This document shows positions 48,519 to 58,150 of a stretch of DNA of 64,000 nt, piece after piece; within the stretch, counting starts at the first letter, position 1; the number at the start of each line of letters is the position of its first letter. Both the position numbers and the translations under genes were made by a program. The notes beneath the pieces were generated by a model, which ran no database searches, was not told the origin of the DNA, and was given only the letters and a program-made list of their open reading frames with translations. The stretch comes from Nocardia amamiensis NBRC 102102 (GTDB lineage Bacteria; Actinomycetota; Actinomycetes; Mycobacteriales; Mycobacteriaceae). The stretch is taken from NCBI RefSeq assembly GCF_001612745.1, contig NZ_BDBA01000031.1, positions 1 through 64,000 on the forward strand, written 5' to 3'.

Positions 48519-48875
48519 GGCTTCCTCCCGCTCGTTGTCGCCGCCGTATTCCAGGCGGCGCGTGCAGGATTCAGTGTGCAGGCCGACTCGTCGATGCTCA
48601 CGAGTGTCGGCGTACTCGGGAGTGGCCGGAATCGCTACTCGGTTACTCCGTGCTGCGGGCGGTCAGGTCGTCGAGCAAGATCATGACTTCGCCTTCCCGC
48701 TTGACCACCTCGGTGCATCCGACCGGACATCTTCCGGCTCGCCTGAACCCTACAAGTCGCCGAATTCCCTTGCCGCTCACCCGGCTGTCGGGTCATCGTG
48801 CGGTCGGTGCCACGAGAAGCGTGGGGTCGCCAGTCCAGGCACTGGCCGTGGGCAGGGCGGTCCGGCCTACTGCGA
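48519..48875. other. 357 bp intergenic region at the end of the large operon
   Basis: There is no credible gene. It separates the last gene of the 64-48.9 kb operon from the DUF6294-like gene, which must have its own promoter here. I found no clear terminator. Confidence 0.35.
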
Positions 48876-49655
48876 CTATCGGAAACCGTAGTAACGCTGT
48901 ACCAGTCGCTCGTAGACGAAGGCCGGGACGAGTCTGCGGGTCCAGAAGGACAGCCGGACGTCCCGGCCGCACAGGTAGGCCTGCCGTGGCCGCTCGGCCG
49001 CGAGGATGGCCGCGACCTTCCTGGCGACCGTGACAGCGGGCTGTCCCGCCGCCAGGTAGCCGCGCACCAGGTTCAGTACGGCCGCGCGGTCGCGGTCGTA
49101 TGCGGGGATCGGGGCGGCCACGTGCTCTGCCGTGTCGATGATCGGGGTGACCGTCCATCCGGGTATGAGCACCGACACGTGCACGCCGGACTCGGCAGCC
49201 TCCATCCGCGCGGCTTCGCCGATCCGCTCGACAGCCGCCTTCGTGGCCGAGTACCACCCGCCGTACGGCTCGGCGATGGCGCCCGCTCCCGAACTCACCA
49301 CGACCACCCGGCCAGCGCCTTGGTCCCGCAGTAGTGGCAGCACGGCGCGCAGCACCCGATGGGTGCCGAGCACGTTGGTGTCGAACAGCGCCGCGGCTTC
49401 CTCGGGCGTGGTCTCCTCGACCGCCCCGACCACGCCGTAGGCCGCGAAGGTGACGACCGCGTCGACCTTGCCGTGCCGTGCGTGCGCGTCGCGCACCCAG
49501 CGGTCCACCGCTTCCGCGTCGCGCACGTCCACTCGGGCGACACCCGGCGCTGCCACACGGTCACATCCTTCGACCGTGTACCCCAGCGCCGCAAGGTGTT
49601 CCATGGTGGCCGCGCCCATTCCGTTCGCGGCTCCGGTAACGAGCACGACGGTCAT
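48876..49655 (-). CDS. SDR-family reductase, last gene of the large operon
   Basis: The 259-residue SDR has TGAANGMG, DAVVTFAAYG in place of the usual NNAG, SSGAGAIAEPYGGWYSATKA with Ser and YxxxK, and VSVLIPGWTVTP. NAD(P)-dependent enzymes of this group reduce 3-keto groups, including 3-ketosphinganine, or act on retinol-like lipids. The C-terminal tail RRLVPAFVYERLVQRYYGF is basic-aromatic and could touch membrane. ATG 49655 overlaps the lipid-kinase-like stop by ATGA. In the operon it would reduce the ketone made by the oxoamine synthase. Confidence 0.88.
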   Translation of the reverse strand: MTVVLVTGAANGMGAATMEHLAALGYTVEGCDRVAAPGVARVDVRDAEAVDRWVRDAHARHGKVDAVVTFAAYGVVGAVEETTPEEAAALFDTNVLGTHRVLRAVLPLLRDQGAGRVVVVSSGAGAIAEPYGGWYSATKAAVERIGEAARMEAAESGVHVSVLIPGWTVTPIIDTAEHVAAPIPAYDRDRAAVLNLVRGYLAAGQPAVTVARKVAAILAAERPRQAYLCGRDVRLSFWTRRLVPAFVYERLVQRYYGFR

Positions 49656-50593
49656 GCGGCGCACACCTTCAGTACCCGCGGCAGAACTTCCAGTCGCGCC
49701 GATTCCACCATCGTGATCTCACCGTCCAGTTCCAGCGGCGCCGGACGGTCGGGCCGCAGCTCCAACGCCGCGTCCCGGTAGCACACCGCCAGCCGGGATC
49801 GCCGGAACCGCCCGGCGTACAGTCCGGCGATCAGGCCGAGGGTCCGCAGCTTTCCCGCCGCGGACCAGATGTTCACGTCGAACTGGCCGTCGTCGCGGGT
49901 GACCTCGGTGTCGTAATGCATGCCGCCTGCGAAGTGCACGCTCTTGAGTACGCCGATGTTCGTGATCGGGGCGGTGTGGTTCCAGGTACCGCCGCGCACC
50001 GCGACCGGCAGCGGCCGGTGGGTGGCGATGGTGGCCAGCGCCGTGGCGAGGATGGCGGCTTCGACACTGCGTGACTTGAGCCAGCCGACCACGCCGGTGG
50101 CGTGGTTGAACGAATGATTGCCCGCCGCGACCAGTCCCATGCTGGCGTTGAGCAAGAAGTAGCGGACGGCCCGCGTGCCGTCGGTCAACAGCACACTGGC
50201 TTTGCCGACGTCGACGAGGTCGGTGCGCGCGGCGTCGAGCCGCACCGGGATGGTGCCGACGCATGCGCTCGACGGCACCGGCTTGTGGAAGTCGTTGGAG
50301 CTACCCAGTCCTACCGCGCCGAGCGCCGACTCGGCTGCTCGGGGACGGTCGGTCGCGGGGTCCATCAAGGCGTTCAGCACCAGGTTCACCATGCCGTCGC
50401 CACCGGCGGCGACCAGCACCCGCGGAGGTTCCGGCCGGGCGACGGCCGTGCGCACGATCTCGGTGGCGTGCTGTGGGTCCGAGGGCAGTTCGACGGACAG
50501 GTCCGGATGCCGTGTGCGCAGCACCGATTCCACCGATTGCCAGCGCCGCATTGCGGTGCCCGCGTTCGACCGCGGGTTCAGGACGACGAGCAC
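49652..50593 (-). CDS. Diacylglycerol/sphingoid-kinase-family lipid kinase
   Basis: The protein is 313 residues from GTG 50593, which has GAGGAGG upstream and lies 16 bases inside the HAD gene. LVVLNPRSNAG at the start, VAAGGDGMVNLVLNAL (GGDGT motif with Met for Thr) and the C-terminal LELDGEITM are those of the DAGK/sphingosine-kinase/YegS fold. Members phosphorylate hydroxyl groups of lipids with ATP at the membrane face. Beside an oxoamine synthase and an SDR, a sphingoid-like or amino-alcohol substrate is attractive. Confidence 0.88.
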   Translation of the reverse strand: MLVVLNPRSNAGTAMRRWQSVESVLRTRHPDLSVELPSDPQHATEIVRTAVARPEPPRVLVAAGGDGMVNLVLNALMDPATDRPRAAESALGAVGLGSSNDFHKPVPSSACVGTIPVRLDAARTDLVDVGKASVLLTDGTRAVRYFLLNASMGLVAAGNHSFNHATGVVGWLKSRSVEAAILATALATIATHRPLPVAVRGGTWNHTAPITNIGVLKSVHFAGGMHYDTEVTRDDGQFDVNIWSAAGKLRTLGLIAGLYAGRFRRSRLAVCYRDAALELRPDRPAPLELDGEITMVESARLEVLPRVLKVCAA

Positions 50594-51312
50594 GAATCCT
50601 CCTCGATGCCGAGCCACCCGCGCAGCGCGCGGTGGTCTCCCGTGGTGACCAATCCGGAGCGGGCCACGGCGGGTGGTATGTCGGTGTTCCGCGCACCCAG
50701 CAGGAACACCGGAATCCCCAGGTGCGCGGCGGGTCCGTCGCTTGCGGGATCGTTGCCGACCATCACGCACTCCCCCGCCGCGGCACCGAGGTGGTCGAGC
50801 ACTTCGCGATAGAAATCGAGCCGCGGCTTGGCGCGGCGCATGGTCTCACCGCTGGTGGTGAACGCGAACGACGCGAGATCGTGCCCGCCCCAACGGATCC
50901 TGGCCTCGACGGTGCTGCGTGGCCACAACGGGTTGGTCGCGACCACCTGACGCATACCGGCCGCGGTCAATCGGCGCACCGTCGCGACCGCGGCCGGGCT
51001 GGGCGGGAAACACGCCCGCAGCCGGACGAATTCGACCTCCGACAGCCGGGCCAGCCGCGATGCGGCCACGTCGCGGCTGGTACCGACGCGTTCGGCGAGC
51101 AGTCGCAGCATCAGCTCCGTATTGGTGTGGTCGGTGTCGTTGGCGCGTACATCCCGCAGCGTGCGGCGCAGCATCGGCAGGAAACGGTGCGGTGGCATGA
51201 GATCGCGGAATACCCAGGCGGCCCCGGCGGGCATCAGCGTCGCGAAGGTGCGTTGCCGCAGCCCGATCAGGGTGCCGTCCAGGTCCCACAGCACGGTGCG
51301 TCGTGCGCTCAT
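50578..51312 (-). CDS. HAD-superfamily phosphatase
   Basis: The 244-residue protein has motif I LWDLDGTLIG with the nucleophile Asp, motif II VVATNPLW, the Lys in RAKPRLDFY and motif IV VMVGNDPASDGPAA. It hydrolyses small phosphate esters in the cytoplasm. Its ATG overlaps the nucleotidyltransferase stop by ATGA. In an operon with several kinases, it may remove a temporary phosphate or recycle a by-product. Confidence 0.9.
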   Translation of the reverse strand: MSARRTVLWDLDGTLIGLRQRTFATLMPAGAAWVFRDLMPPHRFLPMLRRTLRDVRANDTDHTNTELMLRLLAERVGTSRDVAASRLARLSEVEFVRLRACFPPSPAAVATVRRLTAAGMRQVVATNPLWPRSTVEARIRWGGHDLASFAFTTSGETMRRAKPRLDFYREVLDHLGAAAGECVMVGNDPASDGPAAHLGIPVFLLGARNTDIPPAVARSGLVTTGDHRALRGWLGIEEDSCSSS

Positions 51313-52709
51313 TCCTGGCTGTCCAGTACAGCTTGCAGATCCGCCCTGGTCAGCCCGAGCCTGGCGGCGTATTCCTCGATGCCGGGCGGCGTGGGCCGCA
51401 CACCGCCGAGCCCGGTGCGCGACCGGAGCTCTCCGGCGTATGCCGCACCGAGGTCGTAGACCGTCTTGGCAAGCGCGGCGGGAAACAGCCATCGGCCGAG
51501 GTCGCGCTGGAATACGCGGGTCAGCCGGTAGGGCGCGATCACCCGCGCACCGAGGGCCGCCAGCGGGCCCGGGTCGCGAAGCGAGCTCATCCGGGCCGCC
51601 TCCGTACCCGGTACCAGCAGGAGCCCGGACCACAGCCGACCGAACCCGTCCAGCTTCTCCCGTGCGTCGGCGGTCATGTTGAACTCGGTGTAGGCCTTCT
51701 CGATACGGGAGGTGTGCGTGGAGCGGCTGCGGAGCAGCGTGTGCACATCGGCGACCTTGCGCGCGGTGTCGGCGCGGGTGAACCGGTCCACACGCTGCGC
51801 GATCCGGTCCAGCAGCACGGCGAAGCTGGGGTCGGGCACCAGCCGGTGGGCAAGCGAAAGGGCGTGGTACATCAGCCTTTCGCTGCCCGCCGCCGCGATC
51901 TCGTCGGCGAGCAGGTCGTAGTCGAGATCCGCGTACCGGGCGAGGTTCCAGATGTCGCCCAATTCGCGGACGCCGGTCTTGTAGTAGGGCAGGTGAATAC
52001 CCAGGTGGTGCAGATTGTCCTCGTGCGCCATCGCCCACGCCGGTACACCGTGGAAGGCGATGCGCCGCACGCGTTTCCAGATCGCGGCATAGTCGACCGT
52101 GTAGGGCGCCAGCGGTGTGATCAGCCCCCAGTGGGTGCCCACCACGAGCGAGCCGTCGCGGGAGACGAAAGACGGCAGGTGGTGCGAGCGCTCGGTCCGC
52201 ACCTTGGGCTCCTTGCCCAGCAGCTCCGAGGTCGCGAACAGCCCCAGCTCACGATAGATCTCGATGACGGCGTCGACCTGCTCCGGTTCCACCAGGATGT
52301 CCAGGTCGTTCATCCGCTTGTAGCGCGGGTCGTGGTAGATCTCGGTGGCGAAGAGCATGCCCTTGAGCACCACGCAGCGCACACCGCGCTCATCGAACCG
52401 GCGCAGCAGGTCCACCGCACCGGCCAGACGACGGTCGTTCGCGGCCCCGATCCGCTCCGTGACCGCGTCGAACCGTACTCGAGTCAACGGCGGGACGAGC
52501 GAGAACACCCCGGCGGCGAGCAGCGAGTGCCGCACCAGCGGAACCGTCGCGTTCAGTTGCGCCAGCTCGAAGAAGGCCGTCCAGTCGGTGATCCGGTGCG
52601 CCAGCTCGGTCAGCTCGGCGCGCTCGGATTCCGTCGGCGCGGCCAGCGCGGCGTGCACCAGCAGACGCTCGGCGTCCGTCCCGCCCGCGGCGATCATGGT
52701 GTCGGTCAT
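51309..52709 (-). CDS. Nucleotidyltransferase-family protein (NTP_transf_5-like)
   Basis: The 466-residue protein contains CVVLKGMLFATEIYHDP and RYKRMNDLDILVEPEQVD; the DLDxLV acidic pair is the metal site of the polymerase-beta-like nucleotidyltransferases of the NTP_transf_5 group. HWGLITPLAPY and HLGIHLPYY follow as in that group. Such proteins are known in peptide and other natural-product clusters and may transfer a nucleotide to a product. The ATG lies one base after the TGA of the oxoamine synthase. Confidence 0.82.
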   Translation of the reverse strand: MTDTMIAAGGTDAERLLVHAALAAPTESERAELTELAHRITDWTAFFELAQLNATVPLVRHSLLAAGVFSLVPPLTRVRFDAVTERIGAANDRRLAGAVDLLRRFDERGVRCVVLKGMLFATEIYHDPRYKRMNDLDILVEPEQVDAVIEIYRELGLFATSELLGKEPKVRTERSHHLPSFVSRDGSLVVGTHWGLITPLAPYTVDYAAIWKRVRRIAFHGVPAWAMAHEDNLHHLGIHLPYYKTGVRELGDIWNLARYADLDYDLLADEIAAAGSERLMYHALSLAHRLVPDPSFAVLLDRIAQRVDRFTRADTARKVADVHTLLRSRSTHTSRIEKAYTEFNMTADAREKLDGFGRLWSGLLLVPGTEAARMSSLRDPGPLAALGARVIAPYRLTRVFQRDLGRWLFPAALAKTVYDLGAAYAGELRSRTGLGGVRPTPPGIEEYAARLGLTRADLQAVLDSQE

Positions 52710-52710
52710 A

Positions 52711-54003
52711 TCAGGCGATCCCTTCCTGTTCGGGATGGAAGCCGAAGCGGCGGGCGACGGTGTCGATCCGGTCCAGCGCGCGATCGAGGTGGTCGTGGGT
52801 GAGGGTGGCCATCATGCTGATCCGCAGGCGCTGCTGATCGCGGGGCACCGCAGGGAATTCGACGCCGTTCACGAACACGCCCTCGCGATGCAGAGCGGTG
52901 ACCACGTCCGCGACGGCGAGGCGCTGCGGCACCAGGATCGGAATGATCGCGGTCTGCGGATCCACCGCGAAACCCATGGCGCGCAAGCCACGCACGAAAT
53001 ACGCCACGTTGTCGTGCAATTGCCGTACCCGCTCGGGATGCTCGGCCAGGAAGCCGATCCCGGCGAGCACCGCCGCGACGACCGGCGGCGCGAGCGCGGC
53101 GGAGAACATGTAGGACCGAGCGAAGAAGCGCAGCGTGTCCACCATGTCCCTGGAGCCGGTCACGAAACCGCCGGTGCCCGCGAAGACCTTCGAGAAGGTG
53201 CCCATGGACAGCTCCACGGCGCCTGGTCCGAGCCCGAAGTGCTCGGCGGTGCCGTGCCCGTGCGCGCCGAGCACCCCGGTGCCGTGCGCGTCGTCGACCG
53301 CCAGCCAGGCGCCGAACGCGTCGCACAATGCGCGGATCTCCGGCAGCGGGGCGATGTCGCCGTCCATCGAGTACACGCCCTCGACGGCCACCACGACGTT
53401 CGCGCCCGGATTACGCCACCGGATCTGCATCAGCCGGTGGCGCAAGTGCCGTAGATCGTTGTGCGCGAAGGCCATCGAACGCACCCGGCCGAGCTGAATG
53501 CCGTCGTAGAGGCTCGCGTGGCTCTGTTCGTCGTAGAGCAGCACGTCGCCCTTGCGCAGCAGACCGGTCACCCAGCCGACGTTGGCGGCGTATCCGGACG
53601 AGAACACCATGGCCGCCTCGCTGCCCTTCAGCTCGGCCAGCCGTTCCTCGAGCAGGCGGTGCAGCGTCGTGGTGCCATTGAGCAGCGGCGGGCCGCCGTG
53701 CCCCACACCGTATTCCCGGATCGCGGCGATGGCTGCCTCGGCGATCCGCGGTTCATTGCCGAGGCCGAGGTAATTGTTGGACCCGAGCATGATCAACTCG
53801 TCGGTCCCGCCGGTCGCCGGATCGCGCACCGGCACGACCGCGCCGGAGGGACCGGCCACCTCGCGCAGCACGAATCCGCTGCCGCGGGCGTGCTCCACAT
53901 AGGGGCGGAACTCCGCGAATCGCTGTTCGAAGGTGTGTGCCGCAGGGTCGAGATAGTGTTCGAGGCTGAAATTCTCGCCATGGGCGAGATCGGGAGCGGT
54001 CAT
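52711..54003 (-). CDS. Alpha-oxoamine synthase (AONS/SPT-family PLP enzyme)
   Basis: The 430-residue protein has NNYLGLGNEPR, DEQSHASLYDG (His stacking on PLP), VYSMDGDIAPLPEI, AVDDAHGTGVLG and the PLP lysine in MGTFSKVFAGTGGF. The family condenses an acyl-CoA or acyl-ACP with an amino acid and loses CO2 to give an alpha-amino ketone: serine palmitoyltransferase, 8-amino-7-oxononanoate synthase and PigH-type enzymes. With a dedicated ACP and acyl-AMP ligase in the operon, a long-chain acyl-ACP is the likely acyl donor. The amino acid cannot be read. ATGA overlap with the PEP-synthase-like gene. Confidence 0.9.
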   Translation of the reverse strand: MTAPDLAHGENFSLEHYLDPAAHTFEQRFAEFRPYVEHARGSGFVLREVAGPSGAVVPVRDPATGGTDELIMLGSNNYLGLGNEPRIAEAAIAAIREYGVGHGGPPLLNGTTTLHRLLEERLAELKGSEAAMVFSSGYAANVGWVTGLLRKGDVLLYDEQSHASLYDGIQLGRVRSMAFAHNDLRHLRHRLMQIRWRNPGANVVVAVEGVYSMDGDIAPLPEIRALCDAFGAWLAVDDAHGTGVLGAHGHGTAEHFGLGPGAVELSMGTFSKVFAGTGGFVTGSRDMVDTLRFFARSYMFSAALAPPVVAAVLAGIGFLAEHPERVRQLHDNVAYFVRGLRAMGFAVDPQTAIIPILVPQRLAVADVVTALHREGVFVNGVEFPAVPRDQQRLRISMMATLTHDHLDRALDRIDTVARRFGFHPEQEGIA

Positions 54004-56744
54004 GCTCGCTGCTCCTGTCCGAGCGTTACGGTTCCGGCCCGGCCGTCCAGCACCAGTACGTCGCCGCTGGCGACCAGCTTGGTGACGCCGGGGACGCCGA
54101 CGACCGTGGCAATGCCGAGTTCGCGTCCGATGATGGCGGTGTGCGAGAGCAGGCTGCCGCGCTCGCTCACCAGGCCGCCCGCGGCGACCATGAGGAACAC
54201 CCAGCCCGGGTCGGTGGTGGCGGCCACCAGCACCTGACCATCGATCGCCACGTCCGGGTCGGGGGTGCGCAGCACCAGCGCTGGAGCTTCGACACGGCCT
54301 GGGGCGCAGCCGATTCCGCGCAGAACCCGGGCGCCGGCCACGGCAGCCTCGTCCGGTTCCTCCAACGTGGGGTCGACGATGCCCGCCGCCGCGATCCCCG
54401 TGGTGACGATGCGGGAGGGCAGTCGTTGCGCGCGCCAGCGATCGTGGTCGGCCTTGCGTAGGGCCACGGTACGGGCGGCGTCGGTGTCCACCGCGGTCCC
54501 GCGGGTGAGGGCGGTGATCTCCTCGTAGGTCAGCCAGAAGACATCACGCGGATCGTCCAGCAGCCCTGCGGTATGCAGTTGTCTGCCGTACTCGCGGAAC
54601 ACCCGCTTCACCAAGCCGAAAGAGCGGCTGCGGCCCAGCCGCATGTTCTCCCGCTGCTTCACGTGTTCACGCGCCAACCGGAGCGTGAGCCGGAAAGCTC
54701 TGCCCTGCAGTCCTTTACCCGCAAACAGTTTGGTTGCCGTTTGCTCCGCCGCGCGGCGGATGGCCTGCTCTCGCGCGATCATGTCGTCGGCGTTCTGCCC
54801 GCCGCGCAGATAGTTGCGCAGCATCGGCACCAGACGTTCTGGGTGCTCGCCCAGCGGATCGGTCTCCAGCTTGAGCTCGTCCACGGTGCGATCGCCGAAC
54901 TCCGCGATGTGGCGCAGGCAGGCGGCGCGGAACTCCGCGAACCGGTCCTCCGACAGCGCCGCCCACACCTCGCGTGCGGTGGCGGGGCCGTCGAATAGCG
55001 CGCGCAGCGCCGGATCGGTGCGCACCCGGGCGGTGAGCGCGAGCGCCGAGCGCACCGGGTCGACACTGTCGACACCGTCCTCACCGCAGAACAACTCGTT
55101 GCGCAAGGTGAGCGCCGCGTCCTCGGCCAGGCCCGCGCGGCTCAGCTGCAGACCGACCACATGGAACATCTGCTGGGCGAGGAAGTCGTTGAAGATCTGC
55201 ACCGAATACGCGGGCACGAGCTCGGCGAAGAAGCGTTCCAACCAGGCCAGCAACGCCTGTGCGTCGCGTTCGCGCTCCGGCGTGTCCGGGCTCAGGCGGC
55301 GATCGAGGTCGGCGGTGGCCGCCGCCAGTTCGGTGAAGAATGCGCGCAGCCGCCTGGGCAGCCGCAGCCAGCCGAGCGAGATGATCGCGAACACCCGTAG
55401 CCGCAAGGCGGTCGCGCGCACCCGGGCGATGCCACGGGCGGGCGCGTCCGGCCGCCGGTATCGGTTCTCGATGTTGAGTGCGGCCTCCCAGCCCTCGATG
55501 GCGAATTCCATGCCGGGGATCTCGAGGAAGAGCCGGTACCAGTTGCTGATGTTGTAGTAGATCCGGCCGCGCGCCGTCCCCACCAGGTAGGGATACAGAT
55601 CGGCGGCGTTGCGCTGCACGATCCGCGCGGTGGCGCCGAAATCCCGGTGGCACGCGCGGAAGACCTGCTCGTAGGCCGCCCGCAAGACGGAGAAGGTGAG
55701 CGGGCTCGACAGTCCGGGATACGATTCGGCGACGTTGACGTTGTCGAAGATGGTCTCCCCCGCACCGGTCACGGTAACCGGCCTGGCCTGCAACAGATGC
55801 AGCCGCCCCTCGGGTGTGTAAGCGAATTCGATGTCCTGGGGTGAGCCGAAGTGGTCGGCGAGTTCGCCTGCTATCTCGGCCAGTTCGAGGACCTGCGCGT
55901 CCGACAGCGCGGCGGTGGACACCGGGTCGCCGAGATCTTCGACGGCGGTGCCCGTCCCGTCCTGCGACGGCGTCACGCGGCTGTGCTTGTCGACGACGAC
56001 TCGCGATGTGATGGCGCGTGTGGTGCGATCGACGAAGTAGGTGTCGCAGTCGACCGTCCCCGCCACCACGCCCTCGCCCAACCCGAGTGCCGCGGCGACG
56101 ACCGCCTCGGATGTATCGCCGGTCTGCGGATTGCAGCTGAACACCACACCGGACACGGCGCTGTCGAGCAGTACCTGCACCACGACGGCGCAGGCGATCG
56201 GCGTTCCGTCGAGACCACGGCGCGCCCGGTAGAACAGCGCACGCTCCGACCAAGCCGACGCCAGGACGGTGCCGATCGCGGCAGGTAGGCCGGCGGCGGC
56301 GACGTTGAGCACTGTGTCGAGCTGCCCGGCGAAGGAATCGGTGGCCGAATCCTCACCGCGGACCGACGAGCGGACGGCGAATCGCACGTCCGCCGTGGAT
56401 GATCCGGCGGTGGACAGTTCGGCGACCACCGCATCGAGCTCGGCCGCGATGTCCGCAGGCAGCGCCAGTCCCTCGACGAGCGCGCGGATCCGCGTCGAGA
56501 CGGCCCGTAACGCGGCGGGATCGTCGGGGTCGAGACCGGCCAGCAGGTCGGCGATGGAATCGGTCGCCGGGGCGAGCACCCGCGCGCACGCGTCCGTGCT
56601 CACCACCGCGAACGGCGGTACACGATGCCCGGCGGCGTGCAGCCTGGCGAGGTTGGCCGCCTTGGCGCCCGCGTGCGCCTCGGCTGCCGGGTCCGTGGCG
56701 AGGGTTTCCGCGCGCAGTATCGCGCCGGTGGTTGTACTGGTCAT
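54000..56744 (-). CDS. PEP-synthase-like dikinase (RPH/PigC-type architecture)
   Basis: At 914 residues, the N-terminal ATP-binding domain (about 20-330) shows KAANLARLHAAGHRVPPF, FAVRSSVRGEDSATDSFAGQ and a LLQARPVTV end. A long unassigned middle part (about 340-780) is followed by the C-terminal swivelling domain with GSLLSHTAIIGRELGIATVV, where His carries the phosphoryl group. Rifampin phosphotransferase and the prodiginine condensing enzymes PigC/RedH share this layout. It therefore either phosphorylates a hydroxyl or activates a carbonyl for condensation. ATGA overlaps at both ends. Confidence 0.88.
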   Translation of the reverse strand: MTSTTTGAILRAETLATDPAAEAHAGAKAANLARLHAAGHRVPPFAVVSTDACARVLAPATDSIADLLAGLDPDDPAALRAVSTRIRALVEGLALPADIAAELDAVVAELSTAGSSTADVRFAVRSSVRGEDSATDSFAGQLDTVLNVAAAGLPAAIGTVLASAWSERALFYRARRGLDGTPIACAVVVQVLLDSAVSGVVFSCNPQTGDTSEAVVAAALGLGEGVVAGTVDCDTYFVDRTTRAITSRVVVDKHSRVTPSQDGTGTAVEDLGDPVSTAALSDAQVLELAEIAGELADHFGSPQDIEFAYTPEGRLHLLQARPVTVTGAGETIFDNVNVAESYPGLSSPLTFSVLRAAYEQVFRACHRDFGATARIVQRNAADLYPYLVGTARGRIYYNISNWYRLFLEIPGMEFAIEGWEAALNIENRYRRPDAPARGIARVRATALRLRVFAIISLGWLRLPRRLRAFFTELAAATADLDRRLSPDTPERERDAQALLAWLERFFAELVPAYSVQIFNDFLAQQMFHVVGLQLSRAGLAEDAALTLRNELFCGEDGVDSVDPVRSALALTARVRTDPALRALFDGPATAREVWAALSEDRFAEFRAACLRHIAEFGDRTVDELKLETDPLGEHPERLVPMLRNYLRGGQNADDMIAREQAIRRAAEQTATKLFAGKGLQGRAFRLTLRLAREHVKQRENMRLGRSRSFGLVKRVFREYGRQLHTAGLLDDPRDVFWLTYEEITALTRGTAVDTDAARTVALRKADHDRWRAQRLPSRIVTTGIAAAGIVDPTLEEPDEAAVAGARVLRGIGCAPGRVEAPALVLRTPDPDVAIDGQVLVAATTDPGWVFLMVAAGGLVSERGSLLSHTAIIGRELGIATVVGVPGVTKLVASGDVLVLDGRAGTVTLGQEQRA

Positions 56745-58150
56745 CGGGCGGCCTCCTGTGTGGTCCGGGTTGCCGCGGCGGCTCGCTCGCGCCGGGTCAG
56801 CCGGACCAGGACCGGGTCGGGGGTGTTCGAGATCTCGGGGTGCTCGCGCACCCGCATCCCGTTCACCAGTTCGATGTCGTAGCGGGACAGCAGCATCGCC
56901 AGACCAACGCGGATCTCGATCAGTGCCATCTGCTGACCGACACAGAGATGCGCGCCCCAGCCGAAAGGGAAGTACCGGAACGGCGGGCGCGCCCGGTTCC
57001 GGTCTTTGGTGAACCGGTCGGGGTCGAAGGTCAGTGGCGAGTCCCAGAACCGGGGCAGCCGATGGTTGACGAACGGACTGATCACCACGATCGCGCCGGG
57101 ACGCAGGTCGAACCGGTCGAAGTTGTCGGGCTCGAGCGCGGTGCGGCTGAATGCCCACGCGGGAGGGTGCAGGCGCATCGCCTCGTCGATCGCGCGGCCG
57201 GTGTACTCCAACTCGGGCAGCGCGGCCCGCACGGCGTCCGGATCGTCCAGGCCGCCCGGCAGCATGTCGATCTCGGCGCGTACCCGGTCGAGCGCGGCGG
57301 GGTTGCGGCACAGCTGGTAGACCGTCCAGGCCAGCGCCCCTCCGGTGGTCTCGTGACCGGCCAGCAGGAAGGTCAGCACCTCGTGCCGCAGTTGCGCGTC
57401 GTCCATCGCATGCCCGGCGTCGTCCCGCGCGGCGAGCAGCCGGGCCAGCAGCGAGTGGGCGTCACCGTCGGTGTGCCGATGCCGCCGGATCACCTCGTCC
57501 ACCACCTGGTGCAACCGCCGCCGCACGCTGTGCAGCCGCCGATTGCCCGGCGTCGGCACCTGCGGCGGCACCTGGATGGGTGCGGCCATGTGCTGCATCA
57601 CCCAGGAAACACCCTGGCGCACGTCGTCTTCGATCTGCGGAAGCACGCCGTCGATGTCCGCGCCGAGCACCGCGCGGCACACCACGTCGGCGGCGAACCC
57701 CATCACCTCGGGCACCAGATCGAACGCCGCGCCCTCCGCGGCGCGTGTGTCCAGGCGGGCACGCATCCGTTGTCCGCACTCGACCATGAGCGGGATCTCG
57801 GTCTCCACGTGGCGGCGCGCGAAGGCGGGTTTGATCAAGGCGCGCTGGCGTTTCCATAGTTCGCCGCCGCTGGTCAGCAGGCCGGGGCCGAGCAGATGGT
57901 TCAGGCTCCGGTAGCTGATTCCCTTCTCGTATCGTGCCGCGTGGGTGACCAGCACCTGTTCGATATGCTCCGGCTCGACCAGCAGGTGCACGTGCTGGTG
58001 TGCCAGCCGCAGCCGTACGCTGCCGTGAGCGAGCGCGGACTCGTAGAACAAGGTGAGCGGGTCGGCGCGATAGTCGGGGTAGGCGCCGAGCGGATGTCGC
58101 AGAACGGGACCGTCCAAGCGGCGGTCGCCGTTTCGGGTCAGCAGTGTCAT
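56741..58150 (-). CDS. Cytochrome P450 of fatty-acid-hydroxylase-like class
   Basis: The 469-residue P450 has AGHETTGGALAW (I-helix), ExxR in DEAMRLHPPAWAF, and the haem loop FPFGWGAHLCVGQQMALIE. The long N-terminal region (RHPLGAYPDYRADPLTLFY) and RLHPPAW resemble CYP102/CYP110/CYP4-like enzymes that act on fatty acyl chains or lipids more than CYP105-type enzymes do. It may hydroxylate the acyl chain in the pathway. ATGA overlaps join it to the acyl-AMP ligase and to the PEP-synthase-like gene. Confidence 0.9.
   Translation of the reverse strand: MTLLTRNGDRRLDGPVLRHPLGAYPDYRADPLTLFYESALAHGSVRLRLAHQHVHLLVEPEHIEQVLVTHAARYEKGISYRSLNHLLGPGLLTSGGELWKRQRALIKPAFARRHVETEIPLMVECGQRMRARLDTRAAEGAAFDLVPEVMGFAADVVCRAVLGADIDGVLPQIEDDVRQGVSWVMQHMAAPIQVPPQVPTPGNRRLHSVRRRLHQVVDEVIRRHRHTDGDAHSLLARLLAARDDAGHAMDDAQLRHEVLTFLLAGHETTGGALAWTVYQLCRNPAALDRVRAEIDMLPGGLDDPDAVRAALPELEYTGRAIDEAMRLHPPAWAFSRTALEPDNFDRFDLRPGAIVVISPFVNHRLPRFWDSPLTFDPDRFTKDRNRARPPFRYFPFGWGAHLCVGQQMALIEIRVGLAMLLSRYDIELVNGMRVREHPEISNTPDPVLVRLTRRERAAAATRTTQEAAR

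Noticed and set aside
54000..57311. In-frame upstream extension of the PEP-synthase-like gene to 57311
   Set aside because: It overlaps the P450 in another frame and is Arg-rich; the ATG at 56744 overlaps the P450 stop as ATGA, as throughout the operon.
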